33,614 bases of DNA, taken from positions 1 to 33,614 of the forward strand of contig NZ_JHXK01000043.1 in assembly GCF_000621745.1 (NCBI RefSeq). Direction: 5' to 3'. Of the stretch, positions 13,639-21,649 are shown in pieces. Position numbers and translations under genes: made by a program. The notes under the pieces were generated by a model that searched no databases, had not been told where the DNA came from, and saw nothing but the letters and a program-made list of their open reading frames with translations. Within the stretch, counting starts at the first letter, position 1. The number at the start of each line of letters is the position of its first letter. Origin of the DNA: Clostridium beijerinckii HUN142 (GTDB lineage Bacteria > Bacillota > Clostridia > Clostridiales > Clostridiaceae).

Positions 13639-14523
13639 TTGAACCATACTGAGTCTTACGAATATAAAATAAAAAATATGTATAATTTACTGAGATCATC
13701 TGAAAAGAAAGTAGCCGATTATGTATTATTAAACGAGCATTCTGTTTCTACAATGACTTTAGCAGAGCTTTCTCGTGAAGTAGGGGTGAGTGAGCCAACA
13801 ATTATACGTTTTGTGAAAAGTATAGGTTGTAGTGGATATAGTGAATTTAAGATGGCATTAATGAAAGAGTGGGGAAGGGAATCTGTAGATAAGCAGTACG
13901 ATTCCAAATTACTAGTAGAACTTCACATTGATAGAGATGAAAAAATAGAAGATGTGCCAGCAAAAATGATCGGACTTACTATAAGGGCTTTGGAAGATAC
14001 TTTAAAAATAATTGATATTGATAAATATAAGAAGGCAATAGAAATGATTAGAAGCTCAAATATCATTGATGTTTACGGTGTGGGAAATTCAGGAAGTGTT
14101 GCTAGTGATATTAGAAATAAATTTTTGCGTATAGGATTAGATTGCAGAGCATACTCTGATAGCAATATACAGCAAATCTGTGCAAGCCATCTAACAAGTA
14201 ATGACCTTGCGATTGGTGTGTCGCATTCAGGAAGCACTATAGATACTGTAAATGCTTTGAAAATAGCAAAAGAATCTGGAGCAAGAACTATTGCATTAAC
14301 AAATTTTAAAGCTCCAGCTATTTCTGAATATGCAGATATAGCATTTTTTACTGGTGGTGAAGAAACTACATTTTATAGTGAAACAATGGTTTCGCGCATA
14401 TCACAGTTAGCCATTGTGGATATGATTTATATGGGAATTTTGTTAGATGATTATGATTTATACACTAAACGCCTCGAAAAGATTAATCTTTTACTTAAAG
14501 AAAAGAATTATACAAAGAAATAA
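13639..14523 (+). CDS. MurR/RpiR family transcriptional regulator, likely controlling deoC and itself
   Basis: An N-terminal RpiR helix-turn-helix domain (LAELSREVGVSEPTIIRFVK) is joined to a C-terminal SIS sugar-phosphate binding domain. The SIS domain shows VYGVGNSGSVASDI and IGVSHSGSTIDT, the G-x-G-x-S and SxSGxT loops. Such proteins bind DNA as dimers and respond to a phosphosugar. The frame opens at GTG 13630, but the AAAGGA box (13623-13628) is too close to it; TTG 13639 has proper spacing and gives 294 residues. It is divergent from deoC with four palindromic sites between, so repression of deoC lifted by a (deoxy)pentose or related phosphate is the natural model. The ligand is inferred, not seen. 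Confidence 0.88.
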   Translation: MNHTESYEYKIKNMYNLLRSSEKKVADYVLLNEHSVSTMTLAELSREVGVSEPTIIRFVKSIGCSGYSEFKMALMKEWGRESVDKQYDSKLLVELHIDRDEKIEDVPAKMIGLTIRALEDTLKIIDIDKYKKAIEMIRSSNIIDVYGVGNSGSVASDIRNKFLRIGLDCRAYSDSNIQQICASHLTSNDLAIGVSHSGSTIDTVNALKIAKESGARTIALTNFKAPAISEYADIAFFTGGEETTFYSETMVSRISQLAIVDMIYMGILLDDYDLYTKRLEKINLLLKEKNYTKK

Positions 14524-14536
14524 GTAACATAATTAG

Positions 14537-14620
14537 AGGTAGTTAAGTCAAACAAAAATAGTACATATAATAAAGAAGATGTTTCTTTGTTATATGTACT
14601 ATTTTCTATTGGAACTACCT
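14537..14620. terminator. Bidirectional terminator between the RpiR gene and the greA-like gene
   Basis: AATAGTACATATAATAAAGAA pairs with its near-perfect complement at 14583-14603 (about 21 bp, one G-U) around a five-base loop. An outer AGGTAGTT/AACTACCT pair (14537-14544 and 14613-14620) extends it. T-rich sequence follows on both strands, fitting the two convergent genes. Confidence 0.75.
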
Positions 14621-14703
14621 TTTAGTAAAAAATTTAATCAATTACTAACTTTTGCTTAAATATCAAAAGTGTATGCCATATGAATTTTTAAAGCTAATAA
14701 GTA

Positions 14704-15168
14704 TTATAGTACTTCTAGTACTTCAACTGAATATTTTTCACCTGGGGCATTGACTTCAACAATATCTCCAGCTTTACTTCCAAATAATGCTTTACCTAAA
14801 TCTGATTCTATACTTATAAGCATATTTTCAGGGTCGACATCCATGGTTGTCACTAGTGTTATAACATCTTCATCATCATCATCAACAAATCTAATTCTAG
14901 CTTTGCTGTTAATTCCTAGTACTGATCTATCTATACTATTATCATCTATTACAGTTGCAGTTGAAATCATAGTTAATAGATATTGGATTCTATTATCATT
15001 TTCTCTATAGTTTCTACAAGCCTCTTTATATTCAGCATTTTCTGATCTATCTCCGTGAGCAGCAGCTACTAATTTTTCTTTTGCTATCTCAGCCCTTTTA
15101 ACTGTCATTCTATAATCTAATTCTTCTCTTAACTTTTTTATATTTTCTTCCGTTAGAATATTATTCAT
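14704..15168 (-). CDS. GreA/GreB family transcription elongation factor (paralogue)
   Basis: The 154-residue protein has the Gre layout: an N-terminal antiparallel coiled coil (about 1-75) and a C-terminal FKBP-like domain. The coil tip carries the hallmark GDRSENAEY, with D40 and E43 where E. coli GreA uses D41 and E44 to stimulate transcript cleavage in backtracked RNA polymerase. The C-terminal domain contains an unusual acidic run (FVDDDDEDV, about 94-102). A normal greA usually sits near lysS or dus. This copy is alone between sugar genes, so it is probably a second, accessory Gre factor, and I give no gene symbol. ATG 15168 follows a strong AGGAGGT box. Confidence 0.85.
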   Translation of the reverse strand: MNNILTEENIKKLREELDYRMTVKRAEIAKEKLVAAAHGDRSENAEYKEACRNYRENDNRIQYLLTMISTATVIDDNSIDRSVLGINSKARIRFVDDDDEDVITLVTTMDVDPENMLISIESDLGKALFGSKAGDIVEVNAPGEKYSVEVLEVL

Positions 15169-15290
15169 AAGAAAGCTGACCTCCTAAAATGTATTATGAG
15201 AATATTATATAATATATAAGAGAAAAAGTTAAACCACTTAATACCTTTTATTTTTTAATTAAATGCTAATGATAATATTTTATGAAAACA

Positions 15291-15319
15291 TTGACATGCA
15301 GTTATAGATATGCTAGAGT
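15291..15319 (+). promoter_or_regulatory. Promoter of the PTS operon
   Basis: TTGACA (15291-15296), 17 bases, TAGAGT (15314-15319); predicted start near 15326, just before the RAT hairpin. The overlapping TGAAAACATTGACA (15283-15296) resembles a catabolite-response element with two mismatches, a weak hint of CcpA control. Confidence 0.6.
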
Positions 15320-15331
15320 GAAAAATATGAT

Positions 15332-15364
15332 ATAGTATTTGACTGGTAGGTAGGCATTAACTAT
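15332..15364 (+). promoter_or_regulatory. Ribonucleic antiterminator (RAT) site for a BglG/GlcT-type protein
   Basis: ATAGT and ACTAT form the base of a hairpin whose arms read TTTGACTGG and TAGGCATTAAC. This follows the RAT layout (TTACTG on one side and AGGCA on the other of an asymmetric internal loop). Its 3' half, from 15355, is also the 5' arm of the terminator that follows, so the two structures exclude each other. The gene for the matching RNA-binding protein is the second gene of the operon. Confidence 0.75.
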
Positions 15365-15409
15365 ACATAAATATTTATTGAAGATGTTTATGTTAGTTGA
15401 TGTTTTTTT
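15355..15409 (+). terminator. Leader terminator of the PTS operon, alternative to the RAT hairpin
   Basis: CATTAACTA-T-ACATAA pairs with TTATGT-TAGTTGATG (15 bp, one bulge, one G-U), followed by seven T. It overlaps ten bases of the RAT hairpin and should stop transcription unless the antiterminator protein holds the RAT structure. Confidence 0.8.
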
Positions 15410-15473
15410 GCACAAAAAAGGCATAATATAGCATTAATAATGTGCAAAAATAATCCTATGAAGGAGACGAATT

Positions 15474-17612
15474 ATGAAAGACAAAGTTTTTGGCGTTTTG
15501 CAACGTGTAGGAAGATCTTTTATGCTTCCAATTGCTATTTTACCAGTGGCAGGTTTATTTTTAGGTATAGGTGAGTCATTCACTAATAAAACTATGCTTG
15601 ATACTTATGGACTTACGGGATTAATTGGACCTGGCACATTTGTTAATGCACTTCTTTCAGTAATGAATGATGCAGGAAACATTGTATTTGAAAATTTACC
15701 TTTAATATTTGCAATAGGTGTTGCAATAGGCATGTCTAAGAAAGAAAGAGAAGTTGCAGCGTTAGCAGCAGGAATTGCATTTCTCATAATGCATGCATCA
15801 ATTGGCGCCATGATTAAAATTCATGGTGGGACAGAAGCCCTTTTAAGTGGCGCATCAACTGAAGTACTTGGTATAATTTCATTACAAATGGGCGTTTTTG
15901 GTGGGATTATCGTAGGGCTTGGTACAGCAGCATTGCATAATAGGTATTATAAAATTGAATTACCACAAGTATTATCGTTTTTTGGTGGAACTAGATTTGT
16001 TCCTATTATAAGTTCAATTGTCTATTTAATAGTTGGAATTTTAATGTTTTATATTTGGCCTCCAGTTCAAGGTGCTATTTACAAAGTTGGAAATATAGTG
16101 CTTGCATCAAGTTATGCAGGGACGTGGGTTTATGGTTTGATGGAACGGTTACTAATACCTTTTGGGCTTCATCACGTATTTTATTTACCATTCTGGCAAA
16201 CAGCCGTTGGAGGTACAGCTGAAGTAGGAGACAAAGTTATTGAAGGTGCTCAAAATATTTTTTTTGCAGAACTAGGAACGCCAGGAATAACACATTTCAG
16301 TGTTTCTGCAACAAGGTTTATGTCAGGTAAATTTCCGCTTATGATATTTGGTTTGCCAGGAGCAGCGCTAGCCATGTATAAATGTGCTAAACCAGAAAAG
16401 AAAAAAGCAGTAGGTGGGTTATTACTATCAGCAGCATTAACTTCAATGCTTACTGGTATAACAGAACCAATTGAATTCACATTTCTATTTGTAGCACCAG
16501 TATTATATGGAATTCACTGTGTGCTTGCTGGACTTGCTTATATGTTAATGCACATGTTAGGTGTTGGAGTAGGTATGACCTTCTCAGGTGGATTTATTGA
16601 TTTATTCTTATTTGGCATTTTACAAGGAAATGCTAAAACAAGCTGGATGTTGATTGTTATTGTAGGAATCGTATATTTTGTAGTATACTATTTATTGTTC
16701 ACTTTCTTAATTAAGAAGCTTGATTTAAAGACTCCAGGTCGTGAAGATTCTGGTGAAATTAAACTTTATACTAGAAGTGATATAGAAGCAAAGAAAAATG
16801 ATCAAAATGAAGACGCAGATGAACTTTCGGCTATGATATGCAGAGGTCTTGGAGGAAAAAACAATATTTCTGATGTTGACTGCTGTGTAACTAGACTGCG
16901 TTGTACAGTACATAATTCTGAATTGGTAAATGAAGCTTTATTAAAGCAAACTGGAGCATCAGGAATATTTCACAAAGGTGTAGGTGTTCAGATCATGTAT
17001 GGCCCAAGAGTAACTGTTATAAAATCAAATTTAGAGGACTACTTGGTTACAGCACCAGATAATGAAACTTCTAGTTATACAATAATAAAAAAAGATCCTA
17101 AAAAAGATACTGAAGAAGGTATTGAAAAAGAAGCTCAAGGAAAAGTTATAAGTACAATAATTTTAAATAGTCCATTAACAGGTGAAGCAAAGGATTTATC
17201 TGAAGTACCAGATGAAGTATTTGCAAGCAGGATAATGGGAGATGGAGCTGTGGTTGTTCCAAGTGATGGAAATGTTATAGCGCCAGCAGATGGAGTAATA
17301 AGTTTTGTATTCCCATCAAAACATGCAGTAGGGTTAACAACAACTGATGGACTTGAATTACTTATTCATATAGGAATAGATACAGTAAAGCTTGATAGAA
17401 AAGCCTTTGAAACTTATGTGGAAGAGGGAGATAAAGTACAAGCTGGAGATAAGATATTAAGCTTTGACTTAGAATTTATAAAAGATAATGCACCATCTAT
17501 TGCATCACCATGCATATGCACTGCATTGAATAGTAATCAAAAGGTACGTTTGTTGAAAACTGGAGATGTAAAAGCGGGAGAAGCTTTAATTGCAGTTGAT
17601 GTATTTAAATAA
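15474..17612 (+). CDS. PTS glucose-family transporter, fused EIICBA
   Basis: The 712-residue protein has three PTS domains in the order C-B-A. The EIIC membrane domain (about 1-415) starts with LQRVGRSFMLPIAILPVAG and contains GITEPIEFTFLF, the glucose-family motif. EIIB (about 445-525) has its phosphocysteine at C471 in DCCVTRLR. EIIA (about 560-712) has its phosphohistidine at H632 in ELLIHIGIDTVKL. It takes up and phosphorylates a hexose or amino sugar using phosphate from HPr. Glucose and N-acetylglucosamine are the main candidates, and sequence inspection alone cannot choose. ATG 15474 has a GAAGGAG box. The RAT/terminator leader upstream and the antiterminator gene 24 bases downstream indicate substrate-induced antitermination. 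Confidence 0.93.
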   Translation: MKDKVFGVLQRVGRSFMLPIAILPVAGLFLGIGESFTNKTMLDTYGLTGLIGPGTFVNALLSVMNDAGNIVFENLPLIFAIGVAIGMSKKEREVAALAAGIAFLIMHASIGAMIKIHGGTEALLSGASTEVLGIISLQMGVFGGIIVGLGTAALHNRYYKIELPQVLSFFGGTRFVPIISSIVYLIVGILMFYIWPPVQGAIYKVGNIVLASSYAGTWVYGLMERLLIPFGLHHVFYLPFWQTAVGGTAEVGDKVIEGAQNIFFAELGTPGITHFSVSATRFMSGKFPLMIFGLPGAALAMYKCAKPEKKKAVGGLLLSAALTSMLTGITEPIEFTFLFVAPVLYGIHCVLAGLAYMLMHMLGVGVGMTFSGGFIDLFLFGILQGNAKTSWMLIVIVGIVYFVVYYLLFTFLIKKLDLKTPGREDSGEIKLYTRSDIEAKKNDQNEDADELSAMICRGLGGKNNISDVDCCVTRLRCTVHNSELVNEALLKQTGASGIFHKGVGVQIMYGPRVTVIKSNLEDYLVTAPDNETSSYTIIKKDPKKDTEEGIEKEAQGKVISTIILNSPLTGEAKDLSEVPDEVFASRIMGDGAVVVPSDGNVIAPADGVISFVFPSKHAVGLTTTDGLELLIHIGIDTVKLDRKAFETYVEEGDKVQAGDKILSFDLEFIKDNAPSIASPCICTALNSNQKVRLLKTGDVKAGEALIAVDVFK

Positions 17613-17636
17613 TATATAAAGATGAGGAGGCATAAA

Positions 17637-18473
17637 ATGTTTAGAGTGATAAAAGCACTAAATCATAATGGTGTACTCGCTATAAATATGGATAACTATA
17701 AAGAGTATATATTGCTCGGAAAAGGTATAGGTTTTGGCAAAAAAGTTAATGAACGTATTGAAGCTCCAGAAAATGCACATATATATCTTTTGCAACAAGA
17801 AACTGAAAGAGGATTGACTAAGGAGATAATAAACAATATAGAGCCTCAGATTTTAGAAATTGCGAATAATATTATTATGGAAGCAGAAAAGAAATTTCAG
17901 GAAGTAGACGAGAACATTTTATGCCCACTTGCAGATCACATTGCATTTGCAGTAAAAAGAATAAAAGATAATGAACAAATTAGCAATCCATTAACACAAG
18001 ACATCAAAGCTTTATTTCCAGAAGAATATGAGGTTGCATGTAAAGGAAAAGATATTATCAAAGAGATAGAAGGCATTGAAATAAATGAAGATGAGATTGG
18101 CTATATAGCACTTCATATTCATTCAAGCCTAGGAAATGAAAAAGTATCACAAGCAATGCAAGTAGCAATGTTAGTTAGGTCATGTATTACGTCTATTGAA
18201 GAGAGTACAGGAAAGACAATAGATATTGAATCATTATCCTATAATCGTCTTATGAACCACATCAAATACATGGCAGCAAGAATGCTAAAAGGGGAAACAA
18301 TAAAGCTTGATATGAATGATTATATTAGTGAAAGATTTCCAAAATCATTTGAAATTGCTGAAGACATATGTATGAAATTGGGCAAGGAGTTAAGAAAAGA
18401 GATTAAAGCTGTAGAGATAGGATACCTTGCAATGCATATTGAAAGAGTATTCTCGGATGAGTTAGAGGATTAA
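17637..18473 (+). CDS. BglG/GlcT-type transcriptional antiterminator with two PRDs
   Basis: The frame opens at 17622, but ATG 17637 is the better start: a GAGGAGG box lies six bases before it. The 278-residue protein begins with the CAT RNA-binding domain (about 1-55, FRVIKALNHNGVLAI and GKGIGFGKK) and continues with two PTS regulation domains. The four usual PRD histidine positions are visible in PLADHIAF, IALHIHSS, MNHIKYMAAR and YLAMHIERV. Dimers bind the RAT hairpin and prevent the overlapping terminator. Phosphorylation by the PTS sets the activity. Its only visible target is the leader of the EIICBA gene just upstream, in the same operon, so the system should be positively autoregulated. 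Confidence 0.92.
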   Translation: MFRVIKALNHNGVLAINMDNYKEYILLGKGIGFGKKVNERIEAPENAHIYLLQQETERGLTKEIINNIEPQILEIANNIIMEAEKKFQEVDENILCPLADHIAFAVKRIKDNEQISNPLTQDIKALFPEEYEVACKGKDIIKEIEGIEINEDEIGYIALHIHSSLGNEKVSQAMQVAMLVRSCITSIEESTGKTIDIESLSYNRLMNHIKYMAARMLKGETIKLDMNDYISERFPKSFEIAEDICMKLGKELRKEIKAVEIGYLAMHIERVFSDELED

Positions 18474-18535
18474 AATATATATAATACGATTTTAATAAAA
18501 TTATAAAGATTTAATGTTACATTTTATTGAAACTA

Positions 18536-18571
18536 AAGCCTCGTGATGATATATCGCGGGGCTTATTTTAT
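18536..18571 (+). terminator. Terminator of the PTS operon
   Basis: AAGCCTCGTGAT pairs with ATCGCGGGGCTT (12 bp, two G-U) and is followed by ATTTTATT. Confidence 0.85.
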
Positions 18572-18758
18572 TCTTTAGGAAATTAAAATTTGGTAAAATA
18601 TATGGATAAATTTTTGAACAGATCAATTAATTCGGTTTAGTGTTTTAAAAGAATAAAAAACAAATCATATTCTCCTGCTATATTTTTCTCACATGCGTTC
18701 GAAAATGCAGATGCGTAAAAAAATGTCCAGCTTCAAAGTCACTTGGGATTTTGTTCTT
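18565..18758 (+). repeat. Dispersed intergenic repeat, copy 2 (degenerate)
   Basis: The copy starts in the terminator tail with TTTTATTCTTTAGGAAATT, like the other two. It then shares TTTTAAAAGA-ATAAAAAA-AAA and ATATTC-CCTG with 22770-22800, and finally aligns without gaps over 76 bases (18683-18758 against 22908-22983, about 56 identical). The best conserved blocks are GATGCGTAAAAAAAT and GATTTTGTTCTT. Compared with copy 3 it lacks roughly 90 internal bases and has no open frame. It lies between the PTS operon and xpaC. Confidence 0.6.
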
Positions 18759-18837
18759 CTTCAAAAATTAAAACAAAAAATCATGGATATTTATGTCTTA
18801 GAATGAGAATTTTAAAGGAAGATAAAGATGTTACAAA

Positions 18838-18866
18838 TTGTAATGCATACAAGAATAAGATATAAT
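18838..18866 (+). promoter_or_regulatory. Promoter of the xpaC-telA operon
   Basis: TTGTAA (18838-18843), 17 bases, TATAAT (18861-18866), about 70 bases upstream of the xpaC start. Confidence 0.6.
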
Positions 18867-18937
18867 AAGGCCAATATATTGTTGCAAATAAATTAATTTT
18901 AGGCTAAGTTGTAATAAAATAATTTGGAGGCAGGGGA

Positions 18938-20137
18938 ATGGATAAAAAAGATTTTTCTAATTTAGAAAATCAAATTAGAGATACAATAAAAAATGCATTC
19001 GATGTCATAGATTTTGCTAAGATAAAAAAAGATATTGATGATAAAGCTCAAGAAACTATGAGAGAGACAAAAAATAAATTTTTGGATAAATCACAGTATA
19101 TTGATAAAAAGGTAAAAGGTACTGTGAAAAATAGATATAAAAATATTATGAATGGTGTCCCAAAATCTGAAAATAAAATACAGAGGTATATTGCAAGGAG
19201 ACCGGTTGGAAGCATATCAGGAACATTGTATACAATATTTGGATCTATATTATGCGGAATATTAGGAATATTAATAATTTCATACTCGATACTTATTTCT
19301 TTTAAGAGTGAATTTTTAATGAGTAATTTGATTAGTTTAGGAATATTGTTTTCTTTTTTTACGGCGAGTGCAGCTTTTACTTTAAGAGGTATAAATTTAA
19401 GAAAGAGAGTGAAGCGTTTTAAAGAATATGTGAAATTGCTACGTGGTAATAGCTATTGTTCTATTAGTGAATTAGCTGAAGCTGTCAGGAAAAAAAATAA
19501 ATTTGTAGTTAAAGATTTAAGAAAAATGGTTGAATTAAGTATGTTTCCACAAGGACATATTGATGATAAGAAGACTTATTTCATGTTAAATAATGAAGTT
19601 TATGAGAATTATTTGGCTTCACAGGAATCTTTGAAGAAAAGGAATGAAGATGAATTAAAAAAACAAGAGGAAATAAAAAAAGACTTCAATGATCCAGTAA
19701 AGATGGAACTAAGGAATACAATTGAAATGGGAAGGGATTATATTAAACAAATAGGAGACATAAGTAGTTCTATAAATAAAGAAGAAATTTCTAAAAAGTT
19801 GAATAGGCTTCAGAATATTATAAGTCAAATACTTAAGTATGTTGAGCAGAATCCTAAAAAGCTTCAAGAAGTTGATAGATTTGCAAAGCACTATCTGCCT
19901 ATTACTTTAAAGCTTCTTAATGCATATAAAGAATTGAATGAGCAGCCAGTTCATGGTGATAATATAAGAAATGCAAAAAATGAAATTGAGAAGACTTTGG
20001 ATACCATAAATAATGCATTTGAAAAGTTATTAGATGACTTATTTGAAGAAATAGCATTGGATGTTTCCACAGATATTTCTGTTCTTGAAACACTATTTAC
20101 TCAAGAAGGACTTAGAGAAGATGATTTTAAAAAATAA
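18938..20137 (+). CDS. xpaC: XpaC family membrane protein (5-bromo-4-chloroindolyl phosphate hydrolysis family)
   Basis: The 399-residue protein has a charged N-terminal helical region (about 1-90) and two adjacent membrane segments (about 98-121 and 130-149). A cytoplasmic domain with a winged-helix-like segment (about 165-210, SISELAEAVRKK) and a long charged coiled-coil C-terminus follow. This matches the XpaC family, named for an indicator-substrate phenotype whose mechanism is unclear; a true phosphatase activity is unproven. The gene is coupled to telA, a pairing common in Firmicutes, and the two probably form an envelope-stress or anion-resistance module. ATG 18938 has a GGAGG box. Confidence 0.8.
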   Translation: MDKKDFSNLENQIRDTIKNAFDVIDFAKIKKDIDDKAQETMRETKNKFLDKSQYIDKKVKGTVKNRYKNIMNGVPKSENKIQRYIARRPVGSISGTLYTIFGSILCGILGILIISYSILISFKSEFLMSNLISLGILFSFFTASAAFTLRGINLRKRVKRFKEYVKLLRGNSYCSISELAEAVRKKNKFVVKDLRKMVELSMFPQGHIDDKKTYFMLNNEVYENYLASQESLKKRNEDELKKQEEIKKDFNDPVKMELRNTIEMGRDYIKQIGDISSSINKEEISKKLNRLQNIISQILKYVEQNPKKLQEVDRFAKHYLPITLKLLNAYKELNEQPVHGDNIRNAKNEIEKTLDTINNAFEKLLDDLFEEIALDVSTDISVLETLFTQEGLREDDFKK

Positions 20138-20164
20138 GATTTGAACAAAAAGGAGGAATTAAAA

Positions 20165-21310
20165 GTGACTGATGGATTTAAGGAAGATATAGATATGATG
20201 CCAAGCTTGGCATTTGAACCTTTTGAAGATGAAGTCCCTGCTGCCAAAGTAGAAGAAAATAAGCAAAAAGAAATTTTTGATGAAAGCTATTTAACAGAAG
20301 AAGAAAAGAAGATGGTCAATGAATTTGTGGATAAAATAGATATAAATAATACAAATTCAATTCTTCAATATGGAGTAGGAGCTCAAAAGAAGATTGCAGA
20401 TTTTTCTGAGACAGCCTTGAATAATGTTAAAACAAAAGATTTGGGCGAAGTAGGGCAAATGTTAACAAATGTAGTATGTGAGCTTAAAAACTTTGAATCT
20501 GTGGAGGGAAAAAAAGGATTTCTAGGTCTTTTTAAGAAATCTGCAGAAAAGATTTCACAAATGAAAGCAAAGTATGAAAAGGTTGAAGGAAATATAAATA
20601 AAATTTGTAGTGCTCTAGAAAATCATCAAATACAGCTTTTGAAAGATATTGCTATGCTTGATAAGATGTATGAAATAAATAAGGTATATTTTAAAGAACT
20701 TTCTATGTATATCTTAGCGGGCAAAAAGAAACTTTCAAAATTAGAAAAGGAAGAGTTGCCTAAGTTAGCGGAAAGAGCACGAATAAGTGGACTTCCCGAA
20801 GATGCTCAGGCTACAAATGATTTTGTAGCTCTTTGCAATCGCTTTGACAAAAAGATCCATGATTTAGAATTAACTAGAATGATTTCACTTCAGATGGCTC
20901 CTCAAATTCGTATGGTTCAAAATAATGATTCATTAATGTCAGAAAAGATACAATCTACGCTTGTGAATACTATTCCACTATGGAAGAGTCAAATTGTATT
21001 GGCTCTTGGAGTAGCTCATTCAAGCAATGCGGCTAAAGTTCAAAATGAAGTTACTAATATGACCAATGAGCTTTTACGTAAGAATGCAGAAACACTAAAG
21101 ATGTCAACAATCGAGACAGCTAAAGAATCGGAGCGTGGAATTGTTGAGATTGAGACTTTAAAGAATACAAATGAATCGTTGATTTCAACTCTTGATGAAG
21201 TATTGCGAATACAAAATGAAGGAAGAGAAAAACGTAAAGCTGCTGAAGTTGAATTACAAGAAATTGAAGAAAAATTAAAAAATAGACTTTTACAAATGAG
21301 ACAAAGATAA
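20165..21310 (+). CDS. telA: TelA family toxic anion resistance protein
   Basis: The TelA family is recognised by the long, almost wholly helical domain with GAQKKIADFSETAL near the start, LGLFKKSAEKISQMKAKY in the middle, and a C-terminal region reading PLWKSQIVLALGVAHSS. These are soluble coiled-coil proteins linked to tellurite and other anion or envelope stress; the biochemical activity is not known. The frame opens at TTG 20141, but that stretch itself contains the AAAGGAGG box, so the real start is GTG 20165 (381 residues). The gap to xpaC is 27 bases. Downstream there is only a weak terminator-like hairpin. Confidence 0.88.
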   Translation: MTDGFKEDIDMMPSLAFEPFEDEVPAAKVEENKQKEIFDESYLTEEEKKMVNEFVDKIDINNTNSILQYGVGAQKKIADFSETALNNVKTKDLGEVGQMLTNVVCELKNFESVEGKKGFLGLFKKSAEKISQMKAKYEKVEGNINKICSALENHQIQLLKDIAMLDKMYEINKVYFKELSMYILAGKKKLSKLEKEELPKLAERARISGLPEDAQATNDFVALCNRFDKKIHDLELTRMISLQMAPQIRMVQNNDSLMSEKIQSTLVNTIPLWKSQIVLALGVAHSSNAAKVQNEVTNMTNELLRKNAETLKMSTIETAKESERGIVEIETLKNTNESLISTLDEVLRIQNEGREKRKAAEVELQEIEEKLKNRLLQMRQR

Positions 21311-21649
21311 AAATATAATTATGCTCTTATTTCAATGTTTAATAAGATGAAACTTTTAATATATCTTCTACAGTAAATATGAGTTTTAGTCTTTTTTAAT
21401 TACAAATTACCATATATAAATGATATAATTAAAGAAGTTATATATGGTAACGATAATAGATGTAAGTATTTAATAAAGGTATAGCAATAAATAGAATAAT
21501 ATGTTTATTTAACATGTATATATAAGCTATAATTATGAATGCTATATAAAACATAGAATCAATGCTGTGATAACTACAAGAAAGTGAAAGGATATGTTTC
21601 AAAAAATAATTCTACAATTGAAAGATCTTAAGTAAGGGGGAGAGATATT
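21311..21649. other. Intergenic stretch with a 13-bp inverted repeat
   Basis: TTACCATATATAA (21407-21419) and its exact complement (21438-21450) form a hairpin with an 18-base loop and no T-run after it. A weaker AAACT/AGTTT pair followed by CTTTTTT ends near 21397 and may terminate telA. No gene seen. Confidence 0.4.
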
